Made by a program: the position numbers and the translations under genes. The notes beneath the pieces were generated by a model that was given only the letters and a program-made list of their open reading frames with translations, was not told where the DNA came from and did not search any database. A stretch of DNA of 64,000 nt from CAG-877 sp045627525. Its GTDB lineage: Bacteria; Bacillota_I; Bacilli_A; RF39; UBA660. Location of the stretch: assembly GCA_045627525.1 (NCBI GenBank), contig JAZQNW010000002.1, positions 62,001 to 126,000 on the forward strand, read 5' to 3'. Position 1 is the first letter of the stretch, and every line of letters starts with the position of its first letter. Below, one piece after another: positions 8,274 to 15,793 of the stretch.

Positions 8274-8899
8274 TATTTAAGCACCTCCTCAACTTTTTTA
8301 AGTGCAGCTTCTGTAATTAACATTACATCAGTACCTACAACATCTAAAACATTAATTTCTTCAGCAGAAATTAAAACTATGTTTTGAAGGTTTCTTGAAG
8401 CTAATATTGTATTATCATCAAATTCGTCTACTACTACTAATACTTTCTTATCAGCTATTTTTAATGATTCTAATACATTTATCATTTCTTTAGTTTTTGG
8501 TGTTGCTAAAGAAAGATTTTCAATAACAAGAATTCCTTTTTCTAAAGCTTTATCAGATAAAGCTGATTTTAGAGCAAGTCTTCTTTCTTTACGATTTTGT
8601 TTTTTGCTGTAATCTCTAGGTACTGGAGTTCCGTAGTTTCCTCCACCTACCCATTGTACAGATCTAATAGAACCTTGACGAGCACGTCCTGTTCCTTTTT
8701 GTCTCCATGGTTTTCTTCCACCGCCACTTACTTCTGAACGGTTTTTAGTTTTATGTGTTCCTTGTCTTAATGATGCCATTGCTAAAACTATTGCATCTTT
8801 TAAAACAACTTTGTTTGGTGTAATTCCAAATACTTCTTCGTTTAAATTAATGTCCTTTACTTTTTCACCTTTTAGATTTAAAAGTTCAACTTTTTTCAT
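8273..8899 (-). CDS. rplD: 50S ribosomal protein L4 (uL4)
   Basis: 208 aa. The long basic loop (about residues 45-100; GTHKTKNRSEVSGGGRKPW, GTGRARQGSIRSVQWVGGG) reaches the exit tunnel; the rest is an alpha/beta globular domain. In E. coli and proposed in several Firmicutes, L4 binds the S10 leader RNA to repress its own operon, so the leader at 10018-10134 is a plausible target. A 67-nt spacer separates it from rplC, the longest inside this cluster. Confidence 0.97.
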   Translation of the reverse strand: MKKVELLNLKGEKVKDINLNEEVFGITPNKVVLKDAIVLAMASLRQGTHKTKNRSEVSGGGRKPWRQKGTGRARQGSIRSVQWVGGGNYGTPVPRDYSKKQNRKERRLALKSALSDKALEKGILVIENLSLATPKTKEMINVLESLKIADKKVLVVVDEFDDNTILASRNLQNIVLISAEEINVLDVVGTDVMLITEAALKKVEEVLK

Positions 8900-8966
8900 C
8901 TATGATTCCTCCTTTCATCACTTAAATATTTATTTTTTCTTTCTTTATTATATATATGTGATGATT

Positions 8967-9689
8967 TTATTCAGCAGCTGTTTCTTCAACTGGTGTTTCT
9001 TCAACTACTTCTTCTACAACTGGTTCAGCATAAGAAACTAATGTAGCAGCTTCTACTTTTTGATTAGGTTTCTTTACAGCTGTACGAATCACAACTAGTG
9101 ATTTCTTTGGACCTGGAACATTACCTTTAACTAAAATTACACTATTTTCAACATCTACTGAAACAATTTCTAGATTTTGAACTGTTCTTTGTACATTACC
9201 CATTTGACCTGGCATTTTTTTACCTTTTAGTACGTGCATTGGTAACATTGTACCTAATGAACCTACACCTCTGTGGTATTGTGAACCATGCCCCATAGGA
9301 CCTCTTGTTTGGTTGTAGCGTTTAATAACACCTTGGAAACCTTTACCTTTGCTGGTTCCTGTAACATCAACTATTTCCCCAGCTTCGAAAATGTCTACGC
9401 CAATTGTTTGACCTAATTCGTAGTCATTAACATTTACTCCTCTAATTTCTCTTAAGAAGCGCTTAGGTGTTGTGTTTGCTTTGTTTGTTTGACCCATCTT
9501 TGGTTTGTTGCTAACTTTTTCTCTTACTGTTTCTGTAGCAAGTTGAATAGCTTCATAACCATCTTTTTCAACTGTTTTGATTTGAGTAACCACATTTGGT
9601 TCCACTTCAATAACAGTAACCGGAATAGCCTTACCATTTTCAGTAAAAACTTGAGTCATTCCGATTTTCTTACCTAAGATTCCTTTCAT
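8967..9689 (-). CDS. rplC: 50S ribosomal protein L3 (uL3) with acidic C-terminal tail
   Basis: 240 aa, about 30 residues longer than most bacterial L3. The core is typical: MKGILGKKIGMTQVF, the central extension with RGPMGHGSQYHRGVGSLGTM reaching the peptidyl-transferase centre, and GKKMPGQMGNVQRTVQNLEI. After about residue 208 comes an acidic tail rich in Val/Glu (PVVEEVVEETPVEETAAE) with no counterpart in the standard protein. The tail reads through in frame and ends in TAA, so it is not a frameshift artefact visible from sequence. Its role is unknown. Confidence 0.97.
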   Translation of the reverse strand: MKGILGKKIGMTQVFTENGKAIPVTVIEVEPNVVTQIKTVEKDGYEAIQLATETVREKVSNKPKMGQTNKANTTPKRFLREIRGVNVNDYELGQTIGVDIFEAGEIVDVTGTSKGKGFQGVIKRYNQTRGPMGHGSQYHRGVGSLGTMLPMHVLKGKKMPGQMGNVQRTVQNLEIVSVDVENSVILVKGNVPGPKKSLVVIRTAVKKPNQKVEAATLVSYAEPVVEEVVEETPVEETAAE

Positions 9690-9705
9690 TAATGTTTCCT
9701 CCTAA

Positions 9706-10017
9706 TTATTTAGTTTTGATTTCAATATCAACTCCGCTTGGTAGATCTAAGTGTGCTAATGCATCAATAGTCTCCTTGCTAGGATTTTTGATATCAATAA
9801 GTCTCTTGTGTGTACGCATTTCAAATTGTTCACGTGAATCCTTGTATTTGTGTACAGCTCTTAAGATTGTAAACTTTTCAACTTCTGTTGGAAGTGGTAC
9901 TGGACCAGATATAATTCCACCTGATCTTTTTACAGTTTCTACAATTTTTTTAGCAGCATTATCAAGTATTCTGTGATCATATGCTTTGATTTTTATGCGA
10001 ACTTTTTCTGTTGACAT
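9706..10017 (-). CDS. rpsJ: 30S ribosomal protein S10 (uS10)
   Basis: 103 aa, first gene of the S10-spc operon. VRIKIKAYDHRILDNAAKKIVETVKR, SGPVPLPTE and the signature region KDSREQFEMRTHKRLIDI are present. S10 sits in the 30S head and also acts as the transcription factor NusE. AGGGAGG lies eight bases upstream of the ATG, and a strong promoter with a structured leader lies upstream. Confidence 0.98.
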   Translation of the reverse strand: MSTEKVRIKIKAYDHRILDNAAKKIVETVKRSGGIISGPVPLPTEVEKFTILRAVHKYKDSREQFEMRTHKRLIDIKNPSKETIDALAHLDLPSGVDIEIKTK

Positions 10018-10134
10018 TTAAAATCCTCCCTTCGCCTATATCTAGTATAGACTTGCTCCGTACGAATAACCCGATAATCAGTTAACAACTTAACCTGGCG
10101 TATCGACAACCTCGCACATCTAAGCAGTCACACG
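10018..10134 (-). promoter_or_regulatory. 5' leader of the S10-spc operon
   Basis: About 115 transcribed but untranslated bases between the promoter and rpsJ. It is visibly richer in G+C than surrounding non-coding DNA and ends in a small hairpin (CTATA/TATAG arms around 10034-10048) just before the ribosome binding site. S10 operons in other bacteria have leaders that bind L4; whether this one does is inference from position. Confidence 0.5.
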
Positions 10135-10140
10135 TAGTTA

Positions 10141-10169
10141 ATTATAGCAGGTAGAGGGTGTTTTTGCAA
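10141..10169 (-). promoter_or_regulatory. SigA-type promoter of the S10-spc operon
   Basis: TTGCAA (10164-10169), a 17-bp spacer and a perfect TATAAT (10141-10146), preceded by TGC (extended -10). This is the only good promoter seen for the ribosomal cluster, so the genes from rpsJ to secY probably form one transcript starting near 10134. Confidence 0.85.
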
Positions 10170-10230
10170 GAGTTTTTTTTAGAATTTTGCATTTTTTTCC
10201 TTATTTAACGCCAATTTTTGCATTTTTTAG

Positions 10231-10261
10231 TAAATAAAAAAGTTAGTTAAAAACTAACTTT
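10231..10261 (-). terminator. Intrinsic terminator after the clostripain-like gene
   Basis: A 10-bp perfect stem (AAAGTTAGTT / AACTAACTTT, loop of 3) followed on the minus strand by a T-rich run. It overlaps the stop codon of the gene ending at 10260. Confidence 0.75.
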
Positions 10262-12263
10262 ATTCTACTTTTACTATTTGTGAATAATATTCATTACCAT
10301 ATATGTCTTTTAATTTATATTGGCAATAATATTCTTTTCCTGGATTTAAATTGCTTATTTCAAAAGTGTAATCGTCTGTTGATATTTCATTATTTAGTAT
10401 TTGTTTTGTTTGCAGCCAATTTGTTTGATAAACTAATTCTGAATTTTCTATTGTATATGCATCCCTAGTAAAATTAATTTTGTTATAGTCTTCTATATGA
10501 ATCATTTGTCCATTTGGTGCAATATCATTTATTTTTGTTACTTGATATATTTCTGGAGTACTGTCATTTATCGATAGTTTTATTAAAGCCTCGATTGTTT
10601 TGTTTTCATTGCCTGTCAATATAACTGGTACGCTATATTTCCCATTATTCAATTCTGTCATATTTACATATTGTTCTTCTTTTGTACTTTCTTTTATAAC
10701 GCTCAATAAATTACTGGTTATTTCACTTTTTAATATTCCATCTTTTGGTGTATAAATCATTTTAGAAGTGTAAATAGGATTATATGTATTATCAGATGTC
10801 TTTTCATATAAAATATAATTAGCATTAGCAAAATCTTCTTGTTGTTCCTTTGTAAGAACTAATGATATTTTATTTTTCGTTACATTTACTTTATTAGTTA
10901 ATGTTGAATTTGCAAGACTAGACATAGCTATTCTCTTGTTACTAAATTGTCTTATGAATTCGTAGTAATTTCTACTGAAATCAATTTTATCATATACTGC
11001 AAAATGAGCATTCTGAATAACTGTTGCTCCATTATATGGAAAATATATTGATAGTCCTTTTGAATCAGTATTTAATGTCCAATTTTGAATTACTAGATCA
11101 TCTAAAATTTTGGTTATTTTTTTTGCTTTTTCTGGAGATATTTCTTTTATATTATCAATTAAGTTATATAAATCCACAGTATCATAGCCAGCTTCTTCTT
11201 CTAGGGCATATTGATATAAACTATTTCTAGTTTTAGATAATAATCTATAATAGTCGTCTATATTAATATTGGAAAAGAAATTATCCATTGCATTATTTAA
11301 TTCTTCCATTTTAGATAAATCTAATAGTGAATATGTAGAAATTAACTCTTGATTAGAGTCTAGTTCTTTCATTTGTTTTTCATATGCGGAAATAAATTGT
11401 TTTCCAACTTCAATTCCGTCATCTTTAGGGTTAAGATTATTTATAAAATTTAATACAGATGTTGTCTTATATCCATATGTTATTTCTTCTGATGCTACTA
11501 AATATTTTGCATATGGGGCAATTGTATTTGCCATTTCAATATTACCATTTAAACATGTTCTAAATATTACGGTTTCCAATTTTTCATTTTGAATTAAAGT
11601 GCTATTTTTTAATCCATTAGATATTTCATATAAGTATAATAAATCTTCGCTGTTTTCATCTATAATAGCTCCTAGACTAGCAGCACCATGATCCCAGAAA
11701 ATTAAATCATATTTTTTGCTTTTATAATTTTTATAGGCATAATCTAAAAATGTGGTTAATTGTCTTGCGTCTCCAACATTTTTCTTACTATAAGTTTCCA
11801 CTTTTTGAAAACCATTTTCTGTCAATTCATATATTGCATTTTCATTGGAATCTATAAAGTCGTTTTGCCACTTTTTAGTACCACCTGTATATAATAATAC
11901 CTTTGTTTTTGTTATATCTACTCTTGTTGGCAAAATTGATTTTATATCTGCTGTTGCTATACCTCCATCACTTTCAAGATTATTGCCTGCCATATATATC
12001 ATAATAGTTCTTGTATTTAATGCAGCCCCTGTTATAAAATTTACTGCAAAATATACAATTATAAATACTGCTACTATAGGAATGGCTTTAGTTAAAATTG
12101 ATTTTATATTAGTATTATTTGATATAGTCTTTTTATTATTTTGCACTACAGGTTGCGATATTTGTTCTATTGATTGATTTGGAGTATTAACTACTGCTGT
12201 TCCGCATTTATTACAGAACTTGGCATTATTTGGTAGGTTATTGCCGCAATTTCTACAGAACAT
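10260..12263 (-). CDS. Membrane-anchored clostripain-like (peptidase C11) protein with zinc ribbon
   Basis: 667 aa. Residues 3-20 hold a CxxC-x10-CxxC zinc ribbon (C3, C6, C17, C20), then a low-complexity linker, one membrane helix (about 59-80) and a C11 caspase-fold peptidase domain starting at TIMIYMAGNNLESDGG (86-101). The predicted catalytic dyad is present: His192 in DLIFWDHG and Cys237 in FRTCLNGNIEMA. C11 enzymes cut after Arg/Lys and self-activate. The C-terminal 200 residues look beta-rich. Topology suggests a cytosolic zinc ribbon and an extracytoplasmic peptidase. Ribosome binding site GGTGAT precedes the ATG. The substrate is unknown. Confidence 0.85.
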   Translation of the reverse strand: MFCRNCGNNLPNNAKFCNKCGTAVVNTPNQSIEQISQPVVQNNKKTISNNTNIKSILTKAIPIVAVFIIVYFAVNFITGAALNTRTIMIYMAGNNLESDGGIATADIKSILPTRVDITKTKVLLYTGGTKKWQNDFIDSNENAIYELTENGFQKVETYSKKNVGDARQLTTFLDYAYKNYKSKKYDLIFWDHGAASLGAIIDENSEDLLYLYEISNGLKNSTLIQNEKLETVIFRTCLNGNIEMANTIAPYAKYLVASEEITYGYKTTSVLNFINNLNPKDDGIEVGKQFISAYEKQMKELDSNQELISTYSLLDLSKMEELNNAMDNFFSNINIDDYYRLLSKTRNSLYQYALEEEAGYDTVDLYNLIDNIKEISPEKAKKITKILDDLVIQNWTLNTDSKGLSIYFPYNGATVIQNAHFAVYDKIDFSRNYYEFIRQFSNKRIAMSSLANSTLTNKVNVTKNKISLVLTKEQQEDFANANYILYEKTSDNTYNPIYTSKMIYTPKDGILKSEITSNLLSVIKESTKEEQYVNMTELNNGKYSVPVILTGNENKTIEALIKLSINDSTPEIYQVTKINDIAPNGQMIHIEDYNKINFTRDAYTIENSELVYQTNWLQTKQILNNEISTDDYTFEISNLNPGKEYYCQYKLKDIYGNEYYSQIVKVE

Positions 12264-12288
12264 AATATCACCTCTCCTATTTTCTATA

Positions 12289-12318
12289 AGTATACTATTT
12301 TTACAATTTTAGTGACAA
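12289..12318 (-). promoter_or_regulatory. Promoter of the clostripain-like gene
   Basis: TTGTCA (12313-12318), 18-bp spacer, TATACT (12289-12294), 26 bp upstream of the ATG. The -35 lies directly before the stop codon of the polymerase gene. Confidence 0.6.
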
Positions 12319-12319
12319 G

Positions 12320-13531
12320 TTATTTATGTAATTTTTCTTTTGTTTTACACATGTAATTTAGGGATGCTGGAACTATAATAGACTTTCCAAATTTTTTATT
12401 TATTATATCCATTGTCTCCTGTATATTGTCATTTTTTTCTTGATGATCTGTATCAAATAGTGATAATTGTCTATCACTATTGGTTGTTAAATCTGACAAA
12501 CGTAAACCGATTAATCTTAACGGTTCTTCTTTATAGCTTTTATCAAAAATTTCTAATGCTAGTTTATATATATCTTTAAAATTATTAGTTGAATTTTCTA
12601 ACTTCGCCTGTGACGTTGACGATATAAAATTATTAGTTTTATATATTATCGCAACCGTTTTAGCATATTGCTTTTTTTCGCGTAATTCTCTTGTTAGTTC
12701 TTCAGCAAAGACAAATAACTTTTCTTTTAACTTTTCTTTATTATTAGAATCATATGGTAGAGTTTCCGATGTACTTATACTTGTTCTTTCTTTTTTCTCT
12801 TCTACATTACTATAATCAATGCCAAAGGCTGCTCTTTTTAAATACGTTGCTTGATTTTTAAAATGTTTTTCTAAGATCTTATCATTTGCTTTTGCTAAAT
12901 CTTCTATTGTATATATATTTAATTTATTTAAAAGCGTTTTACTGCTTTTGCCGACCATTAATAAATCTCCAACATTTAATGGCCATAATTTTTCTTCTAT
13001 TTCATCTTTTAAAAGTGTATGAACTTTATCAGGCTTTTCAAAATCGGATGCCATTTTTGCACATAATTTGTTATTTCCTATACCTACATTAACAGTATAT
13101 CCAAATCTTTTTTTTATATCATCTTTTATAAAATTTGCTAATTTAAAATAGTCTTTATATAAATAATTTGTACCCGTCATATCTAAAAAGCACTCATCTA
13201 TTGAAAATCTTTCCATTATTGGAGAATATTTTGATAAATATTTAAATAATTCTTTTGATTTTTCACTATACCAAGAATAGTTTGGTGGAAAGACCTGTAA
13301 TGATGGACATTTTTTCTTTGCTTGATAAATTGGTTCTGCTGATAATACATTATATTTTTTTGCTACTGGTGATTTTGCTAATACTACACCTCTTCGTTCT
13401 TTTGAATCACCACCTATTACTGATGGGATTTTTCTTATATCTTGGTGATAACCATTTTTTAGTAAATATACAGCTGTCCAAGATAAAAAAGCATTATTTA
13501 CATCTATATGAAATATAATTCTGTCAGCCAT
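12320..13531 (-). CDS. Y-family (DinB/Pol IV-like) translesion DNA polymerase
   Basis: 403 aa from the ATG at 13531. The palm begins RIIFHIDVNNAFLSW: Asp10 is the first catalytic carboxylate and Phe15 sits at the steric-gate position. The second catalytic motif SIDECFLDMTG follows about 100 residues later. Next come thumb helix-hairpin-helix segments (LMVGKSSKTLLNKLNIYTIEDLA) and a little-finger domain. These enzymes copy damaged templates with low fidelity. The frame is open to 13576, but GGGTGAT sits three bases before the 13531 ATG and the longer form would begin inside the promoter. The promoter carries a likely SOS box. The NNAFLSW variant of the N-terminus differs from classical DinB. 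Confidence 0.93.
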   Translation of the reverse strand: MADRIIFHIDVNNAFLSWTAVYLLKNGYHQDIRKIPSVIGGDSKERRGVVLAKSPVAKKYNVLSAEPIYQAKKKCPSLQVFPPNYSWYSEKSKELFKYLSKYSPIMERFSIDECFLDMTGTNYLYKDYFKLANFIKDDIKKRFGYTVNVGIGNNKLCAKMASDFEKPDKVHTLLKDEIEEKLWPLNVGDLLMVGKSSKTLLNKLNIYTIEDLAKANDKILEKHFKNQATYLKRAAFGIDYSNVEEKKERTSISTSETLPYDSNNKEKLKEKLFVFAEELTRELREKKQYAKTVAIIYKTNNFISSTSQAKLENSTNNFKDIYKLALEIFDKSYKEEPLRLIGLRLSDLTTNSDRQLSLFDTDHQEKNDNIQETMDIINKKFGKSIIVPASLNYMCKTKEKLHK

Positions 13532-13547
13532 AATATCACCCAATTTA

Positions 13548-13576
13548 ATTATAGAACATTTTTTCGTAAGCATCAA
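13548..13576 (-). promoter_or_regulatory. Promoter of the Y-family polymerase gene
   Basis: TTGATG (13571-13576), exactly 17 bp, then a perfect TATAAT (13548-13553). Transcription would begin near 13541, just ahead of the GGGTGAT ribosome binding site, so the untranslated leader is very short. Confidence 0.8.
13553..13566 (-). promoter_or_regulatory. Candidate LexA (SOS) box in the polymerase promoter
   Basis: CGAAAAAATGTTCT read on the minus strand matches the Bacillus-type SOS consensus CGAACRNRYGTTYC at 12 of 14 positions and lies between -35 and -10, where LexA binding would block RNA polymerase. Consensus from established work on Gram-positive SOS; binding here is inferred. Confidence 0.6.
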
Positions 13577-13607
13577 TCGAACAAGTAATATTATTAGTTT
13601 TGTTTTC

Positions 13608-13630
13608 TATGTAAAATGGTAGTTTACATA
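13608..13630. promoter_or_regulatory. Inverted repeat, possible operator of the XRE regulator
   Basis: Perfect 8-bp arms TATGTAAA / TTTACATA separated by 7 bp, 43 bp upstream of the XRE gene start and 77 bp from the divergent polymerase start. The right arm contains TTTACA, which could be the -35 of the XRE gene. Dyads of this size are typical operators of small HTH repressors. Confidence 0.45.
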
Positions 13631-13672
13631 TTATTTTTATTTTTTGGTACATAATAAAAATGTGGTGATATT

Positions 13673-13924
13673 ATGAATAAATATGAAATAAATATTTATG
13701 AACAAATTGCTAAAAATATTAAAAAATGTCGAAATGAAGTCGGTATTACTCAAGCAGTCTTGGCTGAAAGAGTTGGGGTTTCGCATGAATTCATTAGAAG
13801 AATTGAGTCAAAAAAAGGCGTTAAAACTTTTTCAGTAGATACAATTTGGAAAATATCCCTTGCTTTAAATATTGAACCTGGTAAGTTATTTGAAGTTGAT
13901 TTAGATGAAATTATTAATCAATAA
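13673..13924 (+). CDS. Small XRE-family HTH transcriptional regulator
   Basis: 83 aa, essentially one Cro/C1-type DNA-binding domain. The helix-turn-helix lies at about residues 24-45 (ITQAVLAERVGVSHEFIRRIE), followed by the typical SVDTIWKISLALNIEPGKLF. There is no sensor or peptidase domain. GGTGAT is six bases before the ATG. It is one of only two clear plus-strand protein genes here, divergent from the Y-family polymerase, and a dyad suited to autoregulation lies in between. Target genes unknown. Confidence 0.9.
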   Translation: MNKYEINIYEQIAKNIKKCRNEVGITQAVLAERVGVSHEFIRRIESKKGVKTFSVDTIWKISLALNIEPGKLFEVDLDEIINQ

Positions 13925-13926
13925 AA

Positions 13927-13951
13927 AAAATTGTTGAAATTCAACAATTTT
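13927..13951. terminator. Bidirectional terminator between convergent genes
   Basis: AAAATTGTTG / CAACAATTTT arms with a 5-nt loop, A-rich on one side and T-rich on the other, so it can serve both the XRE gene (plus) and the small membrane protein gene (minus). Confidence 0.8.
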
Positions 13952-14229
13952 TATTTTTTATCTGATTTTGATGATAAATAATCTGATACTAAATTTAATG
14001 CAAAAATTACTACTAGTGCTGATAAGAAAACAACAAGCACTAATGTATATTGAAGTTGATCTCCTTGGATCATATCAATTAATTCTTTTGTTGCAGGACT
14101 ACCAATAACTATGTATATAATTAAACTTAAGATAGCAGCACCAACAACTGATTCTACTAATTGTGTAACAATATGCTTTCTTTTTGCTACTTTTCTTTCA
14201 GCAACAACTTTTTTTGATGGTCTCCCCAT
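13951..14229 (-). CDS. Small membrane protein of unknown function
   Basis: 92 aa. A basic N-terminus (GRPSKKVVAERKVAKRK) precedes two hydrophobic helices (about residues 28-45 and 60-82) joined by a short polar loop, ending in a charged tail. No family was recognised. It has AGGAG ahead of the ATG and its own terminator, so it appears to be a single-gene unit between the XRE gene and gpmI. Confidence 0.75.
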   Translation of the reverse strand: MGRPSKKVVAERKVAKRKHIVTQLVESVVGAAILSLIIYIVIGSPATKELIDMIQGDQLQYTLVLVVFLSALVVIFALNLVSDYLSSKSDKK

Positions 14230-14281
14230 TTTTACTCCTCCTATCTTTTTTTATTATAACACTATAATATCATTAAAAAAA

Positions 14282-15784
14282 CTATTTTTCAATTAAACTT
14301 ATTCCAGTCATGTCAAGTGGCTGTTCTAAATTCATTAATTCTAGTATGGTTGGAGCTATGTCTCCAAGCTTTCCATCTTTTAACTTTAAGTTTTTTCTAG
14401 CTACTATAAATGGAACTAAATTTGTAGTATGTGATGTCATAGGTTCGTTATCTTTAGTTAACATTTCTTCACAATTACCATGATCAGCTGTCACAATTAA
14501 TGTTCCACCTAATGATGTTATTTTATTATAAATTTTTTCAAGACATTTATCTACTACCTCTACTCCTTTAATAGCCGCTTCAAGGACTCCGGTGTGCCCT
14601 AACATATCTCCATTAGCAAAATTTAAAATTATTAAATCATATTTATCCATCTCATTTAAAAGATTTTCTGTTATTTCTTCAGCACTCATACTCGGTTTCA
14701 AATCGTATGTTGCTACTTTTGGTGAAGGAATTAAAATTTTCTTTTCGTTTTTATAATCTTTTTCTTTTCCACCATCAAAGAAAAATGTAACATGAGCAAA
14801 TTTCTCTGTTTCAGAAATTCTTAATTGTGATAAACCCTTACTTTCAATATATTCACCTAAAATATTTTTTAGGTTTTGATCATCATAAGCATGTTCTGCT
14901 ATTACTGATTCAACTACCGGCATCATTGTTATTACTTTTAAATTGTTAAACTTTTTAACTTCCATGTCATTAAATTCTTTATTTGTTAAGGCTGTTAATA
15001 TTTCTCTTAATCTATCCTTACGGAAATTAAATGTTATTAATGCGTCATTTTCTTCTATATTGCCATTTTTATCAAAAATTGTAGGTATCAAAAATTCATC
15101 AGTTATATTTTCTTCATAACTTTTTTCTATAAATTCCTTTGGGCTTGAACTAATTGGTCCTTTTTGATATATCATGGTATCATAACTTTTTTTCAGTCTA
15201 TCATAATTATTATCACGATCCATGCCATAGTATCTTCCACCTATTGTTGAAATAATACCTAAATTTAATTCTTTTAGTTTATTTTCTAGTTTAGATATGT
15301 ATTCATATGCACTGGTTGGAGATACATCTCTACCATCGGTAAATAGATGTAAATATAATTTTTCTACATTTTGTTCTTTGCACATATCTAATAGTGCGAA
15401 TAAATGATTAATATGTGAATGAACTCCTCCATCACTTATTAGGCCCATAATGTGTAATTTTGAATTGTTATTCTTAGCATGATTTATAGCTGATAAAATA
15501 ATTTTATTTTCAAAAAAAGATTTATCTTTAATACTCTTATTTATCAATTCTAATGGTTGATACACAATTCGTCCTGCTCCTATATTCATGTGACCAACTT
15601 CACTATTTCCCATTTGACCTTCTGGCAATCCTACACTAGTACCTGATGCTTCCAATTTACAATGAGGATAGTTATTCCACAACATATTAAAAGTTGGATT
15701 ATTGGCTTGGATTACAGCATTACCTTTTTCTTCATTTCTTAATCCATAGCCATCTAAAATCGTTAGTAATATTGGCTTTGTCAT
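14282..15784 (-). CDS. gpmI: 2,3-bisphosphoglycerate-independent phosphoglycerate mutase
   Basis: 500 aa, slightly shorter than the usual 505-515. Interconverts 3- and 2-phosphoglycerate in lower glycolysis with two Mn ions. The alkaline-phosphatase-like metal site starts at LLTILDGYGL (Asp11); the phosphorylated serine is Ser61 in GQMGNSEVGHMNIGAGR. Further metal ligands are in LIILNFANGDMLGHTG and TADHGNCEEM. It lies 9 nt downstream of the DUF4143-type ATPase gene, so it is probably cotranscribed with it. Confidence 0.97.
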   Translation of the reverse strand: MTKPILLTILDGYGLRNEEKGNAVIQANNPTFNMLWNNYPHCKLEASGTSVGLPEGQMGNSEVGHMNIGAGRIVYQPLELINKSIKDKSFFENKIILSAINHAKNNNSKLHIMGLISDGGVHSHINHLFALLDMCKEQNVEKLYLHLFTDGRDVSPTSAYEYISKLENKLKELNLGIISTIGGRYYGMDRDNNYDRLKKSYDTMIYQKGPISSSPKEFIEKSYEENITDEFLIPTIFDKNGNIEENDALITFNFRKDRLREILTALTNKEFNDMEVKKFNNLKVITMMPVVESVIAEHAYDDQNLKNILGEYIESKGLSQLRISETEKFAHVTFFFDGGKEKDYKNEKKILIPSPKVATYDLKPSMSAEEITENLLNEMDKYDLIILNFANGDMLGHTGVLEAAIKGVEVVDKCLEKIYNKITSLGGTLIVTADHGNCEEMLTKDNEPMTSHTTNLVPFIVARKNLKLKDGKLGDIAPTILELMNLEQPLDMTGISLIEK

Positions 15785-15793
15785 TTGTTCCTC

